A stretch of DNA of 64,000 nt from Neotamlana sedimentorum. GTDB lineage: Bacteria; Bacteroidota; Bacteroidia; Flavobacteriales; Flavobacteriaceae. Shown piece after piece: positions 47,143 to 55,107 of the stretch (position 1 is the first letter of the stretch; every line of letters starts with the position of its first letter). Both the position numbers and the translations under genes were made by a program. The notes under the pieces were generated by a model. That model searched no databases. It was not told where the DNA came from and saw only the letters and a list, made by a program, of their open reading frames with translations. The stretch lies in assembly GCF_000943565.1 (NCBI RefSeq), contig NZ_JTDW01000007.1, positions 1 through 64,000 of the forward strand. Direction: 5' to 3'.

Positions 47143-49092
47143 TTATCGTCTTTTCTTACTTTTAAACTTCGCCTTATTTTTTCGCTGATTAAAAGGTACA
47201 GCATCATTAAAGGTATTTTTTGTTTTACCTGGCTTGTTTTTACGCCATTTTTCTTCCTTTTTAGGTAGTAAAACATCAAGTAAATCTTGGCGCCCTAGTT
47301 TATTAAGTGTGTTTTTTATCCACGCCTTGTTTTCATCTTTATACCAAAAGAAAAAACGATGTTGCTCATCTTTTTCTTTTCTGGTTTTTGGGGTATTTAC
47401 TTTTTTAAGTGTGTACGGGTGGTAGCCACTGTAGTAAATTACCGTAGCAACCGTCATTGGTGTTGGTGTAAACCCTTGTACTTGCTCAAGCTGAAAACCC
47501 ATATCTTTAGTTTCAGCAGCAAGATTGGCCATATCTTCTACTTCGCAAGCTGGATGATTTGAGATGAAATACGGTATTAACTGTAAGTTCAGTTTATTTT
47601 TAGTATTGATTTTATCGAAACGCTCCTTAAACTTATGGAAGTAACTAAAGGACGGTTTACGCATTAATTTTAAAACAGGATCGCTGGTGTGTTCTGGTGC
47701 AACTTTAAGTCGTCCAGAAACGTGCTTCGTCATCACTTCTTCGGTATAATCGTCTAATTCTTTTGGGTCGGCGTTTTTATTGAATTCTGGCACCAACATA
47801 TCATGACGGATACCAGAGCCTATAAATGATTTTTTTACTTTTGGATGACTATCAACCGCTTGATATAATTCGGTTAACGGTTTATGCGATGTATCTAAGT
47901 TGCTACAAATTACTGGCGAAATACAACTCGGCGCGACACATTTATCGCAGATAGATTGCACTTTACCTTTCATTTGGTACATATTTGCACTTGGCCCACC
48001 AATGTCTGATAAATACCCTTTAAAATCGGGCATGTTAGCCACTTTATCAACTTCCTTTAAAATAGATTCTTTACTTCGACTCGCTATAAATTTTCCTTGA
48101 TGTGCCGAAATGGTACAAAAACTACATCCACCAAAACAACCACGATGTATATTTATAGACGTTTTTATCATCTCGTAAGCAGGAATTGGCCCGCGCTTAT
48201 TATATTTTGGGTGTGGTAAACGCGTGTACGGTAAATCGAAAGACGCATCAATTTCGGCCTCTGTCATTGTAGGATACGGTGGATTTATCATCAGCATCTT
48301 ATCTCCTACCTTTTGAAAAATACGTCTTGCAGCTAGTTTATTCGACTCTTGCTCTATAACCTTAAAGTTAGATGCGTAAGCCTTTTTATCTTTTAAACAG
48401 GTTTCGTGTGAAGCGATTTCAACATCTTCCCAATTTTTATTTTTAGGAATATCGTTTTCATTATTAATAAGAATCGCTGTCTGGTTTACGGTATTTATAC
48501 TACTAAACGGAACACCACGCTCTAATAATCGCACAATCTCGCGTAATGGTTGCTCACCCATACCATAAACCAACATATCTGCTTTTGAAGTTTGTAAAAT
48601 AGTTGGCATGAGTTTATCACTCCAATAATCGTAATGTGTAACTCTTCGCAAAGAACCTTCAATTCCTCCAATTAAAACTGGAGTATCGGGCCATTTTTCT
48701 TTTAAAATTTTACTGTAAACGGTTGATGCATAATCTGGTCTAAACCCAATTTCACCATTTGGTGTGTACGCATCTTTATCGCGTCGCTTTTTATTAGCAT
48801 TGTAATTACTAATCATGGGGTCCATACACCCGCCAGTTACACCAAAAAACAAACGTGGTTTACCCAACTTAACAAAATCTTGAAGATTATCGTTAACATT
48901 AGGCTGCGGCACAATGGCCACTTTAAGCCCAAAACTTTCTAGCAAACGCCCAATTACGGCCGGCCCAAAGGTTGGGTGGTCTACATAAGCATCGCCGCTA
49001 AACAGGATAACATCAAGTTCTTCCCATCCGCGTATTTTCACCTCTTTATTTGTGGTAGGTAACCAACTAGAAAGTTTTAATTCTTCTTGCAT
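47143..49092 (-). CDS. YgiQ family radical SAM protein
   Basis: A 649-residue radical SAM protein of the UPF0313/YgiQ family. Radical SAM cluster motif CFGGCSFC (after NIHRG), N-terminal B12-binding-like region DVILFSGDAYVDHPTFG, and the C-terminal Lys/Arg-rich tail (RKNKAKFKSKKRR). Function in the family is not established to my knowledge. It is a single-gene unit; a minus-strand TAATTTTG at 49100-49107 would place transcription start almost at the ATG. Confidence 0.93.
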   Translation of the reverse strand: MQEELKLSSWLPTTNKEVKIRGWEELDVILFSGDAYVDHPTFGPAVIGRLLESFGLKVAIVPQPNVNDNLQDFVKLGKPRLFFGVTGGCMDPMISNYNANKKRRDKDAYTPNGEIGFRPDYASTVYSKILKEKWPDTPVLIGGIEGSLRRVTHYDYWSDKLMPTILQTSKADMLVYGMGEQPLREIVRLLERGVPFSSINTVNQTAILINNENDIPKNKNWEDVEIASHETCLKDKKAYASNFKVIEQESNKLAARRIFQKVGDKMLMINPPYPTMTEAEIDASFDLPYTRLPHPKYNKRGPIPAYEMIKTSINIHRGCFGGCSFCTISAHQGKFIASRSKESILKEVDKVANMPDFKGYLSDIGGPSANMYQMKGKVQSICDKCVAPSCISPVICSNLDTSHKPLTELYQAVDSHPKVKKSFIGSGIRHDMLVPEFNKNADPKELDDYTEEVMTKHVSGRLKVAPEHTSDPVLKLMRKPSFSYFHKFKERFDKINTKNKLNLQLIPYFISNHPACEVEDMANLAAETKDMGFQLEQVQGFTPTPMTVATVIYYSGYHPYTLKKVNTPKTRKEKDEQHRFFFWYKDENKAWIKNTLNKLGRQDLLDVLLPKKEEKWRKNKPGKTKNTFNDAVPFNQRKNKAKFKSKKRR

Positions 49093-49099
49093 AACGCTG

Positions 49100-49107
49100 C
49101 AAAATTA
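49100..49107 (-). promoter_or_regulatory. Candidate -7 element for ygiQ
   Basis: TAATTTTG on the minus strand, only 7 bases from the start codon. If used, the transcript would be almost leaderless. Confidence 0.3.
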
Positions 49108-49240
49108 ATCAAAAATTAAATGCTTGAGAGGTTTATAACTGTTATAATTAAAGATTACAAAAATTAAAACCTATTAAAACCTTAAGAAAATCAAATAATT
49201 AAAGCCAAATTTAGACCCTGAAAATAACTTTACATACTAT

Positions 49241-49270
49241 TTGGTAATCAAATAATTAATCGTAAATTTG
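49241..49270 (+). promoter_or_regulatory. Promoter of rplM-rpsI
   Basis: TTG (49241-49243), 19-base spacer, TAAATTTG (49263-49270): full Bacteroidota consensus. Leader to the GTG start is about 40 bases. Confidence 0.8.
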
Positions 49271-49318
49271 CAAACTCTTTTTGAGAGAGGAATGTTTAAT
49301 AATTAAAAATCAATTAGT

Positions 49319-49774
49319 GTGGATACATTAAGCTACAAAACGATTTCAGCCAACAAAGCTACTGTAAATAAAGAGTGGGTTTTAGTTGATGCTGAAGGAC
49401 AGCCGCTTGGTCGTTTAGCTTCTAAAGTAGCGAAGCTATTAAGAGGTAAGCACAAGCCAAACTTCACACCTCATGTTGATTGCGGAGATAATGTTATTAT
49501 TATCAATGCAGAAAAAATCACGTTATCTGGTAACAAATGGAACGACAAAACGTACATTCGTCATACTGGATATCCAGGAGGTCAAAGAAGTTTAACAGCT
49601 ACAGAGTTGTATGGTAAAAACCCAACTCGTGTTGTTGAAAAATCAGTAAAAGGAATGTTACCTAAAAACAAATTAGGCGCAAATTTATTCCGTAATTTAA
49701 CAGTTGTTGTTGGTAAAGAGCACAAACACGAAGCTCAAAAGCCAAAAACAATTAACTTAAACGAATTTATTTAA
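49319..49774 (+). CDS. rplM: 50S ribosomal protein L13
   Basis: A 151-residue ribosomal protein of the large subunit, clearly L13 ([42 protein letters not shown]). The start is a GTG at 49319, giving [15 protein letters not shown], the expected flavobacterial N-terminus. It heads the translation cluster and overlaps the rpsI start by one base (TAATG). Confidence 0.98.
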   Translation: MDTLSYKTISANKATVNKEWVLVDAEGQPLGRLASKVAKLLRGKHKPNFTPHVDCGDNVIIINAEKITLSGNKWNDKTYIRHTGYPGGQRSLTATELYGKNPTRVVEKSVKGMLPKNKLGANLFRNLTVVVGKEHKHEAQKPKTINLNEFI

Positions 49775-50160
49775 TGGAAGTAATTCACAAAATCGGCCGT
49801 AGAAAGACGGCTGTTGCTCGTGTATATGTTGCTGCTGGTAGCGGAAACATAACGATTAACAAAAAAGACTTAACTAATTACTTTACTACGGCTCCTTTGC
49901 AGTACAAAGTAAAGCAACCTTTAGTTTTGACTAACAATGATGGCAACTTTGATATTACAGTAAATGTATATGGAGGTGGTATTACTGGACAAGCAGAAGC
50001 TGTTCGTTTAGCAATTTCTCGCGCAATGTGCGAATTAGATGCTGAAAACAGATTAACGCTTAAACCAGAAGGATTATTAACTAGAGACCCAAGAATGGTT
50101 GAACGTAAGAAATTCGGTCAGAAAAAAGCACGTAAGAAATTCCAATTCTCTAAACGTTAA
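49774..50160 (+). CDS. rpsI: 30S ribosomal protein S9
   Basis: A 128-residue small-subunit protein with the typical IGRRKTAVARVY start, a central GGGITGQAEAVRLAISRA segment and a basic C-terminal tail ending in FSKR that reaches the P-site tRNA. Its ATG shares one base with the rplM stop, so translation is coupled, as in most bacteria. Confidence 0.98.
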   Translation: MEVIHKIGRRKTAVARVYVAAGSGNITINKKDLTNYFTTAPLQYKVKQPLVLTNNDGNFDITVNVYGGGITGQAEAVRLAISRAMCELDAENRLTLKPEGLLTRDPRMVERKKFGQKKARKKFQFSKR

Positions 50161-50385
50161 TATTACCCTGAACTTGTTACAGTGCCTGTTTACCAGTTAC
50201 TCCAACATTTTCAAAACATTAAAACACATAAATTCTTAAGTTTTGAAGTTTATCTTCAAAACTTAAGATTAATTAAAAACAGTTATTGTTGTTACCTAGC
50301 TTGAAAAGCAGGTTTAGTTTAGCATCTAAATGAAGCCAATAATATTGGAACATTGCTAATCAACAGAACGTAAACTATTACAAAC
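50161..50385 (+). promoter_or_regulatory. rpsI-rpsB intergenic leader with long perfect hairpin
   Basis: 225 non-coding bases. They contain a perfect 14-bp inverted repeat (50235-50248 and 50254-50267: CTTAAGTTTTGAAG and its complement) with a 5-base loop and no T run after it, and a smaller palindrome CCAATAATATTGG (50336-50348) 38 bases before rpsB. The first could end the rplM-rpsI message or be a processing site; the second lies where an S2 leader element would be. No clear promoter seen. Confidence 0.5.
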
Positions 50386-51165
50386 ATGGCAGTAGAAGTA
50401 AAAGAATTACTTGAAGCAGGTGTACATTTTGGACACCTTACACGTAAGTGGGATCCTAACATGGCTCCTTACGTTTATATGGAGCGTAACGGCATCCATA
50501 TTATAAACCTTTACAAAACAGCGGCTAAAATTGATGAAGCCGGAGCAGCTCTTGCTAAAATTGCAGCTTCTGGACGTAAAATTTTATTCGTTGCAACTAA
50601 AAAGCAAGCAAAAGATGTTGTTGCTGAAAAAGCTGGCGGAATTAACATGCCTTACATTACTGAGCGTTGGCCAGGTGGTATGTTAACTAACTTCGTTACT
50701 ATTAGAAAAGCTGTTAAAAAAATGGCTTCTATTGATAGAATGAAGAAAGACGGTACTTTCATGACACTTTCTAAAAAAGAACGTTTACAAGTAGATCGTT
50801 TAAGAGCTAAGTTAGAGAAAAACTTAGGTTCTATTAGCGACATGACTCGTTTACCAGGTGCGCTTTTTGTTGTAGATATTAAACGTGAGCACATCGCGAT
50901 TAAAGAAGCTCAAAAATTAAACATTCCAATCTTTGCAATGGTTGATACAAACTCAGATCCACGTCAAGTAGATTACGTTATCCCTGCAAACGATGATGCT
51001 TCTAAATCTATCGATAAAATTTTAACTTACGTTTCGTCTGCAATTGCAGAAGGTTTAGCAGAACGTAAAGCTGAAAAAGAAGCTTCTGCAGCAGCAAAAG
51101 CCGACGGTGCAAAACCTAAAGCTGAAGCTAAAAAAGCAGTTGCTGCTAACGAAGAAGAAGAATAA
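50386..51165 (+). CDS. rpsB: 30S ribosomal protein S2
   Basis: A 259-residue small-subunit protein (LLEAGVHFGHLTRKWDPNM, ATKKQAKDVVAEKA, ERWPGGMLTNF). The last 30 residues are a low-complexity Ala/Lys/Glu tail. It is followed by a terminator-like hairpin and then tsf, the usual partner. Confidence 0.98.
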   Translation: MAVEVKELLEAGVHFGHLTRKWDPNMAPYVYMERNGIHIINLYKTAAKIDEAGAALAKIAASGRKILFVATKKQAKDVVAEKAGGINMPYITERWPGGMLTNFVTIRKAVKKMASIDRMKKDGTFMTLSKKERLQVDRLRAKLEKNLGSISDMTRLPGALFVVDIKREHIAIKEAQKLNIPIFAMVDTNSDPRQVDYVIPANDDASKSIDKILTYVSSAIAEGLAERKAEKEASAAAKADGAKPKAEAKKAVAANEEEE

Positions 51166-51186
51166 TAACATTAACAAAACATAAAT

Positions 51187-51233
51187 AAGTCGTTTAGTTC
51201 TTTTCTTTGTGAAATAAATTGAACGACTTTTTT
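51187..51233 (+). terminator. Terminator-like hairpin between rpsB and tsf
   Basis: AAGTCGTT (51187-51194) and AACGACTT (51222-51229) form an 8-bp stem with a 27-base loop, followed by six T, only 14 bases before the tsf ATG. It may reduce transcription into tsf relative to rpsB. Confidence 0.65.
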
Positions 51234-51247
51234 AAATTATAACTACT

Positions 51248-52222
51248 ATGAGTACTACAGTAAAAGTTACAGCCGCTGAAGTAAATAAATTAAGACAAGC
51301 AACTGGCGCAGGTATGATGGACTGCAAAAAAGCCTTAGTTGAAGCCGGAGGAGATTTCGATAAAGCTATCGAAGTGTTACGTAAAAAAGGTCAAAAAGTA
51401 GCAGAAAAAAGAGCCGACAGAGATTCGTCTGAAGGTGCTGCTGTTGCTAAAGTTAACGACGACCAAACTGCCGGTGTTGCAATTGTTCTAGGTTGTGAAA
51501 CTGACTTTGTTGGTAAAAACGAAAATTTCTTAGCATTAGCTAATCAATTAGGTGATATCGCTTTAAACACCGCTACTAAAGAAGAATTTTTAGCTGCAGA
51601 TTTCGATGGTATGACTGTTGCCGACAAATTAGTTGAGCAAACTGGTGTAATTGGTGAGAAATTAGACATCACATCTTTCGAAAAGTTAGAAGCCGCTTAT
51701 GTTGGTTCTTACGTTCACATTAACAAAATTGCTGCTTTAGTTGGTTTAACTGCAAAAGTTGATAACGCCAATGTTTTAGTAAAAGACGTAGCTATGCAAG
51801 TCGCTTCAATGGGTGCAACTTCTTTATCTTACAAAGATTTCGATCCTGCATATGTAGCTAGCGAAACTGAAGCTAGAATTGCTGTAATTGAAAAAGATAA
51901 TGAAGAGTTAGCGCGTTTAGGGAAAACTTTAAAAAATGTTCCTAAATACATCTCTATGGCTCAATTAACTCCAGAAGTTTTAGCTCAAGCTGAAGAAGAT
52001 GCAAAAGCTGAATTACAAGCAGAAGGTAAACCAGAAAAAATCTGGGATAGAATATTACCAGGTAAAATGGAGCGTTTTATCTCTGATAATACAACTTTAG
52101 ATCAAGAACAATGTTTATTAGATCAAAAATTTATTAAAGACGAAAAGAAAACTGTAGCAGAGTATGTTTCATCTTATGGTGAAGTTGCTATTGCAGGTTT
52201 TAAACGTGCATCAGTAGGTTAA
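51248..52222 (+). CDS. tsf: Elongation factor Ts
   Basis: Nucleotide-exchange factor for EF-Tu, 324 residues (E. coli has 283), with the N-terminal UBA-like domain (VNKLRQATGAGMMDCKKALV) and the conserved GCETDFVGKNENF contact region. The extra length is in the C-terminal half, as usual for the phylum. It ends before a strong terminator at 52264-52298. Confidence 0.98.
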   Translation: MSTTVKVTAAEVNKLRQATGAGMMDCKKALVEAGGDFDKAIEVLRKKGQKVAEKRADRDSSEGAAVAKVNDDQTAGVAIVLGCETDFVGKNENFLALANQLGDIALNTATKEEFLAADFDGMTVADKLVEQTGVIGEKLDITSFEKLEAAYVGSYVHINKIAALVGLTAKVDNANVLVKDVAMQVASMGATSLSYKDFDPAYVASETEARIAVIEKDNEELARLGKTLKNVPKYISMAQLTPEVLAQAEEDAKAELQAEGKPEKIWDRILPGKMERFISDNTTLDQEQCLLDQKFIKDEKKTVAEYVSSYGEVAIAGFKRASVG

Positions 52223-52263
52223 TACTTTTGTTTCTAGAATTCTAGAAATTAAAAATCTAATAT

Positions 52264-52298
52264 AAACCACTACTTATTTTTTAGGTAGTGGTTTTTTT
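52264..52298 (+). terminator. Terminator after tsf
   Basis: AAACCACTAC and GTAGTGGTTT form a 10-bp stem with an 11-base loop, then a T run. The pyrH -33 TTG begins inside the tail. Confidence 0.85.
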
Positions 52299-52329
52299 GT
52301 ACAAAAAATAAAAATTTTATGTAGTTTTG
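52297..52329 (+). promoter_or_regulatory. Promoter of pyrH
   Basis: TTG (52297-52299), 22-base spacer, TAGTTTTG (52322-52329). Leader about 15 bases to the ATG at 52351; it shows that the TTG at 52327 is not the start codon. Confidence 0.65.
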
Positions 52330-52350
52330 CTCAACCTTCATAACGTACAC

Positions 52351-53058
52351 ATGAAATACAAAAGAATACTTCTAAAACTATCTGGCGAAGCCTTAATGGG
52401 AAATCGCCAATACGGTATTGATCCAGACCGTTTAGCCGAATATGCAAATGACATTAAAACAATAACCGACAAAGGTGTTGAAGTTGCCATAGTTATTGGT
52501 GGCGGTAATATTTTTAGAGGTGTTGCCGGAGCAAGCAATGGTATGGACCGTGTACAAGGCGATCATATGGGCATGCTAGCAACCGTAATTAATGGTTTAG
52601 CCTTGCAAAGTGCGCTAGAAGACACTGGTATACCAACACGCTTACAGTCGGCAATTAAAATTAATGAAGTGGCAGAACCTTTTATTCGTAGAAAAGCCAT
52701 GCGACACCTTGAAAAAGGCCGCGTTGTGATTTTTGGAGGAGGAACCGGAAACCCTTATTTTACAACAGACTCTGCCGCAGTACTTCGTGCTATAGAAATT
52801 GAAGCCAATGTTATTTTAAAAGGTACTCGTGTAGATGGAATTTACAATGCCGACCCGGAAAAAGATAAAAAAGCTGTAAAATTCAACAATATTTCTTTTG
52901 ATGATGTTCTACGAAAAGGCCTAAAAGTAATGGATACCACCGCATTCACTTTAAGTCAAGAAAATAAATTACCAATAATTGTTTTCGATATGAACAAAAA
53001 AGGCAATTTACTAAAAGTAGTATCTGGCGAAAAAGTAGGAACAGAAGTAAACTTATAA
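52351..53058 (+). CDS. pyrH: UMP kinase
   Basis: Phosphorylates UMP to UDP in pyrimidine synthesis. 235 residues from the ATG at 52351 (a frame from TTG 52327 would add eight residues and run over the -7 element). Family motifs: [33 protein letters not shown] and [12 protein letters not shown]. It is followed after 58 bp by frr, a conserved pair. Confidence 0.97.
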   Translation: MKYKRILLKLSGEALMGNRQYGIDPDRLAEYANDIKTITDKGVEVAIVIGGGNIFRGVAGASNGMDRVQGDHMGMLATVINGLALQSALEDTGIPTRLQSAIKINEVAEPFIRRKAMRHLEKGRVVIFGGGTGNPYFTTDSAAVLRAIEIEANVILKGTRVDGIYNADPEKDKKAVKFNNISFDDVLRKGLKVMDTTAFTLSQENKLPIIVFDMNKKGNLLKVVSGEKVGTEVNL

Positions 53059-53116
53059 TTTTGGCTTAATTTTTGCGAAAGCATAATTTATTTTAACGTA
53101 ATATAAGCGCAAAGCT

Positions 53117-53674
53117 ATGAACGAAGACATTCAATTTATACTAGATTCGACTAAAGAAGCAATGGATAATGCTGTAAAGCATTTAGAAAAGCAATTTGTA
53201 AATATAAGAGCCGGTAAAGCATCTCCAGCCATGTTAGGAAGTGTTATGGTAGAGTACTATGGTTCGCAAACACCACTAGGCCAAGTGGCCAATGTTAACA
53301 CACCAGATGGCCGAACCATTACGGTACAACCTTGGGAAAAAGGCATGCTTCAAGAAATTGAGAAAGGAATTATGTATGCCAATCTTGGGTTTAACCCAAT
53401 GAATAACGGCGAAACCATTATAATTAATGTACCGCCTTTAACTGAAGAAAGACGTAAAGATTTAGCAAAACAAGCAAAAGCTGAAGCTGAAGATGCTAAA
53501 GTTAGTATTCGTTCGGCCAGAAAAGAGGCCAATAACGATATTAAAAAAACCGAAGATGTATCGGAAGATGCAAAAAGTAATGCCGAAATTGATGTACAAC
53601 AAATGACAGATAATTTCGTTAAAAAGGTTGATGAACTTTTCGTTATTAAAGAAAAGGAAATTATGACCGTATAA
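53117..53674 (+). CDS. frr: Ribosome recycling factor
   Basis: A 185-residue factor that splits the post-termination ribosome with EF-G. It has the three-helix bundle pattern (KHLEKQFVNIRAGKASPAML, ALGFNPMNNG-type central domain, EERRKDLAKQAKAEAEDAKV). Ends in the usual short C-terminal helix. It is followed by a large nested hairpin. Confidence 0.98.
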   Translation: MNEDIQFILDSTKEAMDNAVKHLEKQFVNIRAGKASPAMLGSVMVEYYGSQTPLGQVANVNTPDGRTITVQPWEKGMLQEIEKGIMYANLGFNPMNNGETIIINVPPLTEERRKDLAKQAKAEAEDAKVSIRSARKEANNDIKKTEDVSEDAKSNAEIDVQQMTDNFVKKVDELFVIKEKEIMTV

Positions 53675-53684
53675 AAACTTTAAG

Positions 53685-53773
53685 AAAGCTGTTTTAAAAA
53701 GATTATCCCGTAAATTAATTTCGGGTGCTTGGTATAATTAATATATAAAGCCTCTTTTAAAACAGCTTTTTTT
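53685..53773 (+). terminator. Long nested-hairpin terminator after frr
   Basis: Outer arms AAAGCTGTTTTAAAA (53685-53699) and TTTTAAAACAGCTTT (53755-53769) pair through 15 bp, followed by more T. Inside is a second hairpin CCCG...CGGG around 53707-53725. Larger than a normal terminator. Confidence 0.75.
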
Positions 53774-53788
53774 GTTTCTTAATAACAC

Positions 53789-55060
53789 ATGTTGAATCGT
53801 TGTATTTTATTAATCTGCTTTTTTTGTTTTTACTTCTCTCAAGCTCAATATAATCTTGAAAGTGGTTCAAAAATCCAACAGGATTCTCTAAAACGCAAAG
53901 AGTTTATTCAGCATTTAGGACAAGGCTTCTTTCCTACCCGATTTCTCGATTTAGATTTACGTTACCTTATTAAATTTAATCAATATGAAGGCATTCGTAC
54001 TGGTTTGGGATTTGTAACGAATAACAAATTTTCTGAGCGCTATCGCATAAACAGTTACTTAGTTTATGGTTTTCGCGACCACCGCTTTAAATACAGTATT
54101 GGGGGCGGTTTTCGGCTTTCAAAAAGCACGAACACTTGGATAAATCTTGCATACACAGACGATTTACAAGAAACCGGAAGCACCAAATTTATTACCGATG
54201 GAAGGTTTTTTCAATTTTTTGAACCTCGCTTGTTAAATATAGATTTATTTCATAAGCATATTACTAAAAAAATATCCTTAGAACATGAATTACATAATAC
54301 ACTTATTTTTGAATCGGAATTTGCGACGAGCAAAATAGAGCCTACTTACGCTTATACCTTCAACATAAACGAAGACAGTTTTACGAATTTCGATATTAGT
54401 TATACTAAATTAGCTTTAAACTGGAATCCTTTCAACAAAATTATAAACCAATCCAACAATAAATCAACAATAAAACAAGGTTATCCAAAAATCACATTAC
54501 AATACACCAAAAGTTTTAAAGATGTTTTAAAAAGTGACTTTAACTTTTCCAAAATAGATTTTAAAAGCATATTTAGGCTCGGTAAAACATCCAAATCTTT
54601 TTCAGAAATAACATTGGTTTCTGGCATTGCAAACGGCGAAACACCACTAACGCATTTGTATCATGCCTACCCCAATAATATTACCAAAGAAACTATTTTA
54701 CAACGGTTTTCGGTTGCTGGGTTAACTAGTTTTGAAACTATGTACTTTAACGAATTTTTTTCAGACAAGTTTATCACTCTTCAATTTAAGTATTTTTTAA
54801 AACCATTCGAAATAAGTCAGCACTTTAAACCTCAAGTAGTTTTAATTTCAAGGTACGCCATTGGTGACATGCAACACCCAGAACAGCACGAATATATTAA
54901 TTTTGACACTTTAAATAGAGGTTACACCGAATCTGGTTTCGAGTTAAATAAATTGTTTTTTGGTTTTGGTTTAAGCTTCACCTACCGCTACGGCGCTTAC
55001 CATTTACCAAACATAAGCGATAATGTGGCCTTAAAATTCACATTTAACGTCTCGTTATGA
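53789..55060 (+). CDS. Outer membrane barrel protein (DUF5686-like C-terminal half)
   Basis: A 423-residue exported protein, signal peptide ending YFSQAQ. The body is beta-rich, with segments like the C-terminal part of DUF5686 proteins (LALNWNPFNKII, YPKITLQYTKSFKDVL, FETMYFNEFFSDKFITL). The N-terminal carboxypeptidase-like domain and long middle region found in most DUF5686 proteins are missing; the signal peptide leads directly into the barrel. The MMPL exporter begins 47 bp later with its own -7 element. Function unknown. Confidence 0.72.
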   Translation: MLNRCILLICFFCFYFSQAQYNLESGSKIQQDSLKRKEFIQHLGQGFFPTRFLDLDLRYLIKFNQYEGIRTGLGFVTNNKFSERYRINSYLVYGFRDHRFKYSIGGGFRLSKSTNTWINLAYTDDLQETGSTKFITDGRFFQFFEPRLLNIDLFHKHITKKISLEHELHNTLIFESEFATSKIEPTYAYTFNINEDSFTNFDISYTKLALNWNPFNKIINQSNNKSTIKQGYPKITLQYTKSFKDVLKSDFNFSKIDFKSIFRLGKTSKSFSEITLVSGIANGETPLTHLYHAYPNNITKETILQRFSVAGLTSFETMYFNEFFSDKFITLQFKYFLKPFEISQHFKPQVVLISRYAIGDMQHPEQHEYINFDTLNRGYTESGFELNKLFFGFGLSFTYRYGAYHLPNISDNVALKFTFNVSL

Positions 55061-55080
55061 GGTAATCTGTCTCTTTTTTC

Positions 55081-55088
55081 TACCTTTG
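55081..55088 (+). promoter_or_regulatory. Candidate -7 element for the MMPL exporter
   Basis: TACCTTTG fits TAnnTTTG, 19 bases before the ATG at 55108. The -33 is not clear. Confidence 0.45.
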
Positions 55089-55107
55089 CGCAGCTTATAA
55101 TTTTAGC

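Noticed and set aside
52327-52350. TTG start for pyrH
   Set aside because: The TTG is part of the -7 element [20 protein letters not shown] from 52351 is the family start.
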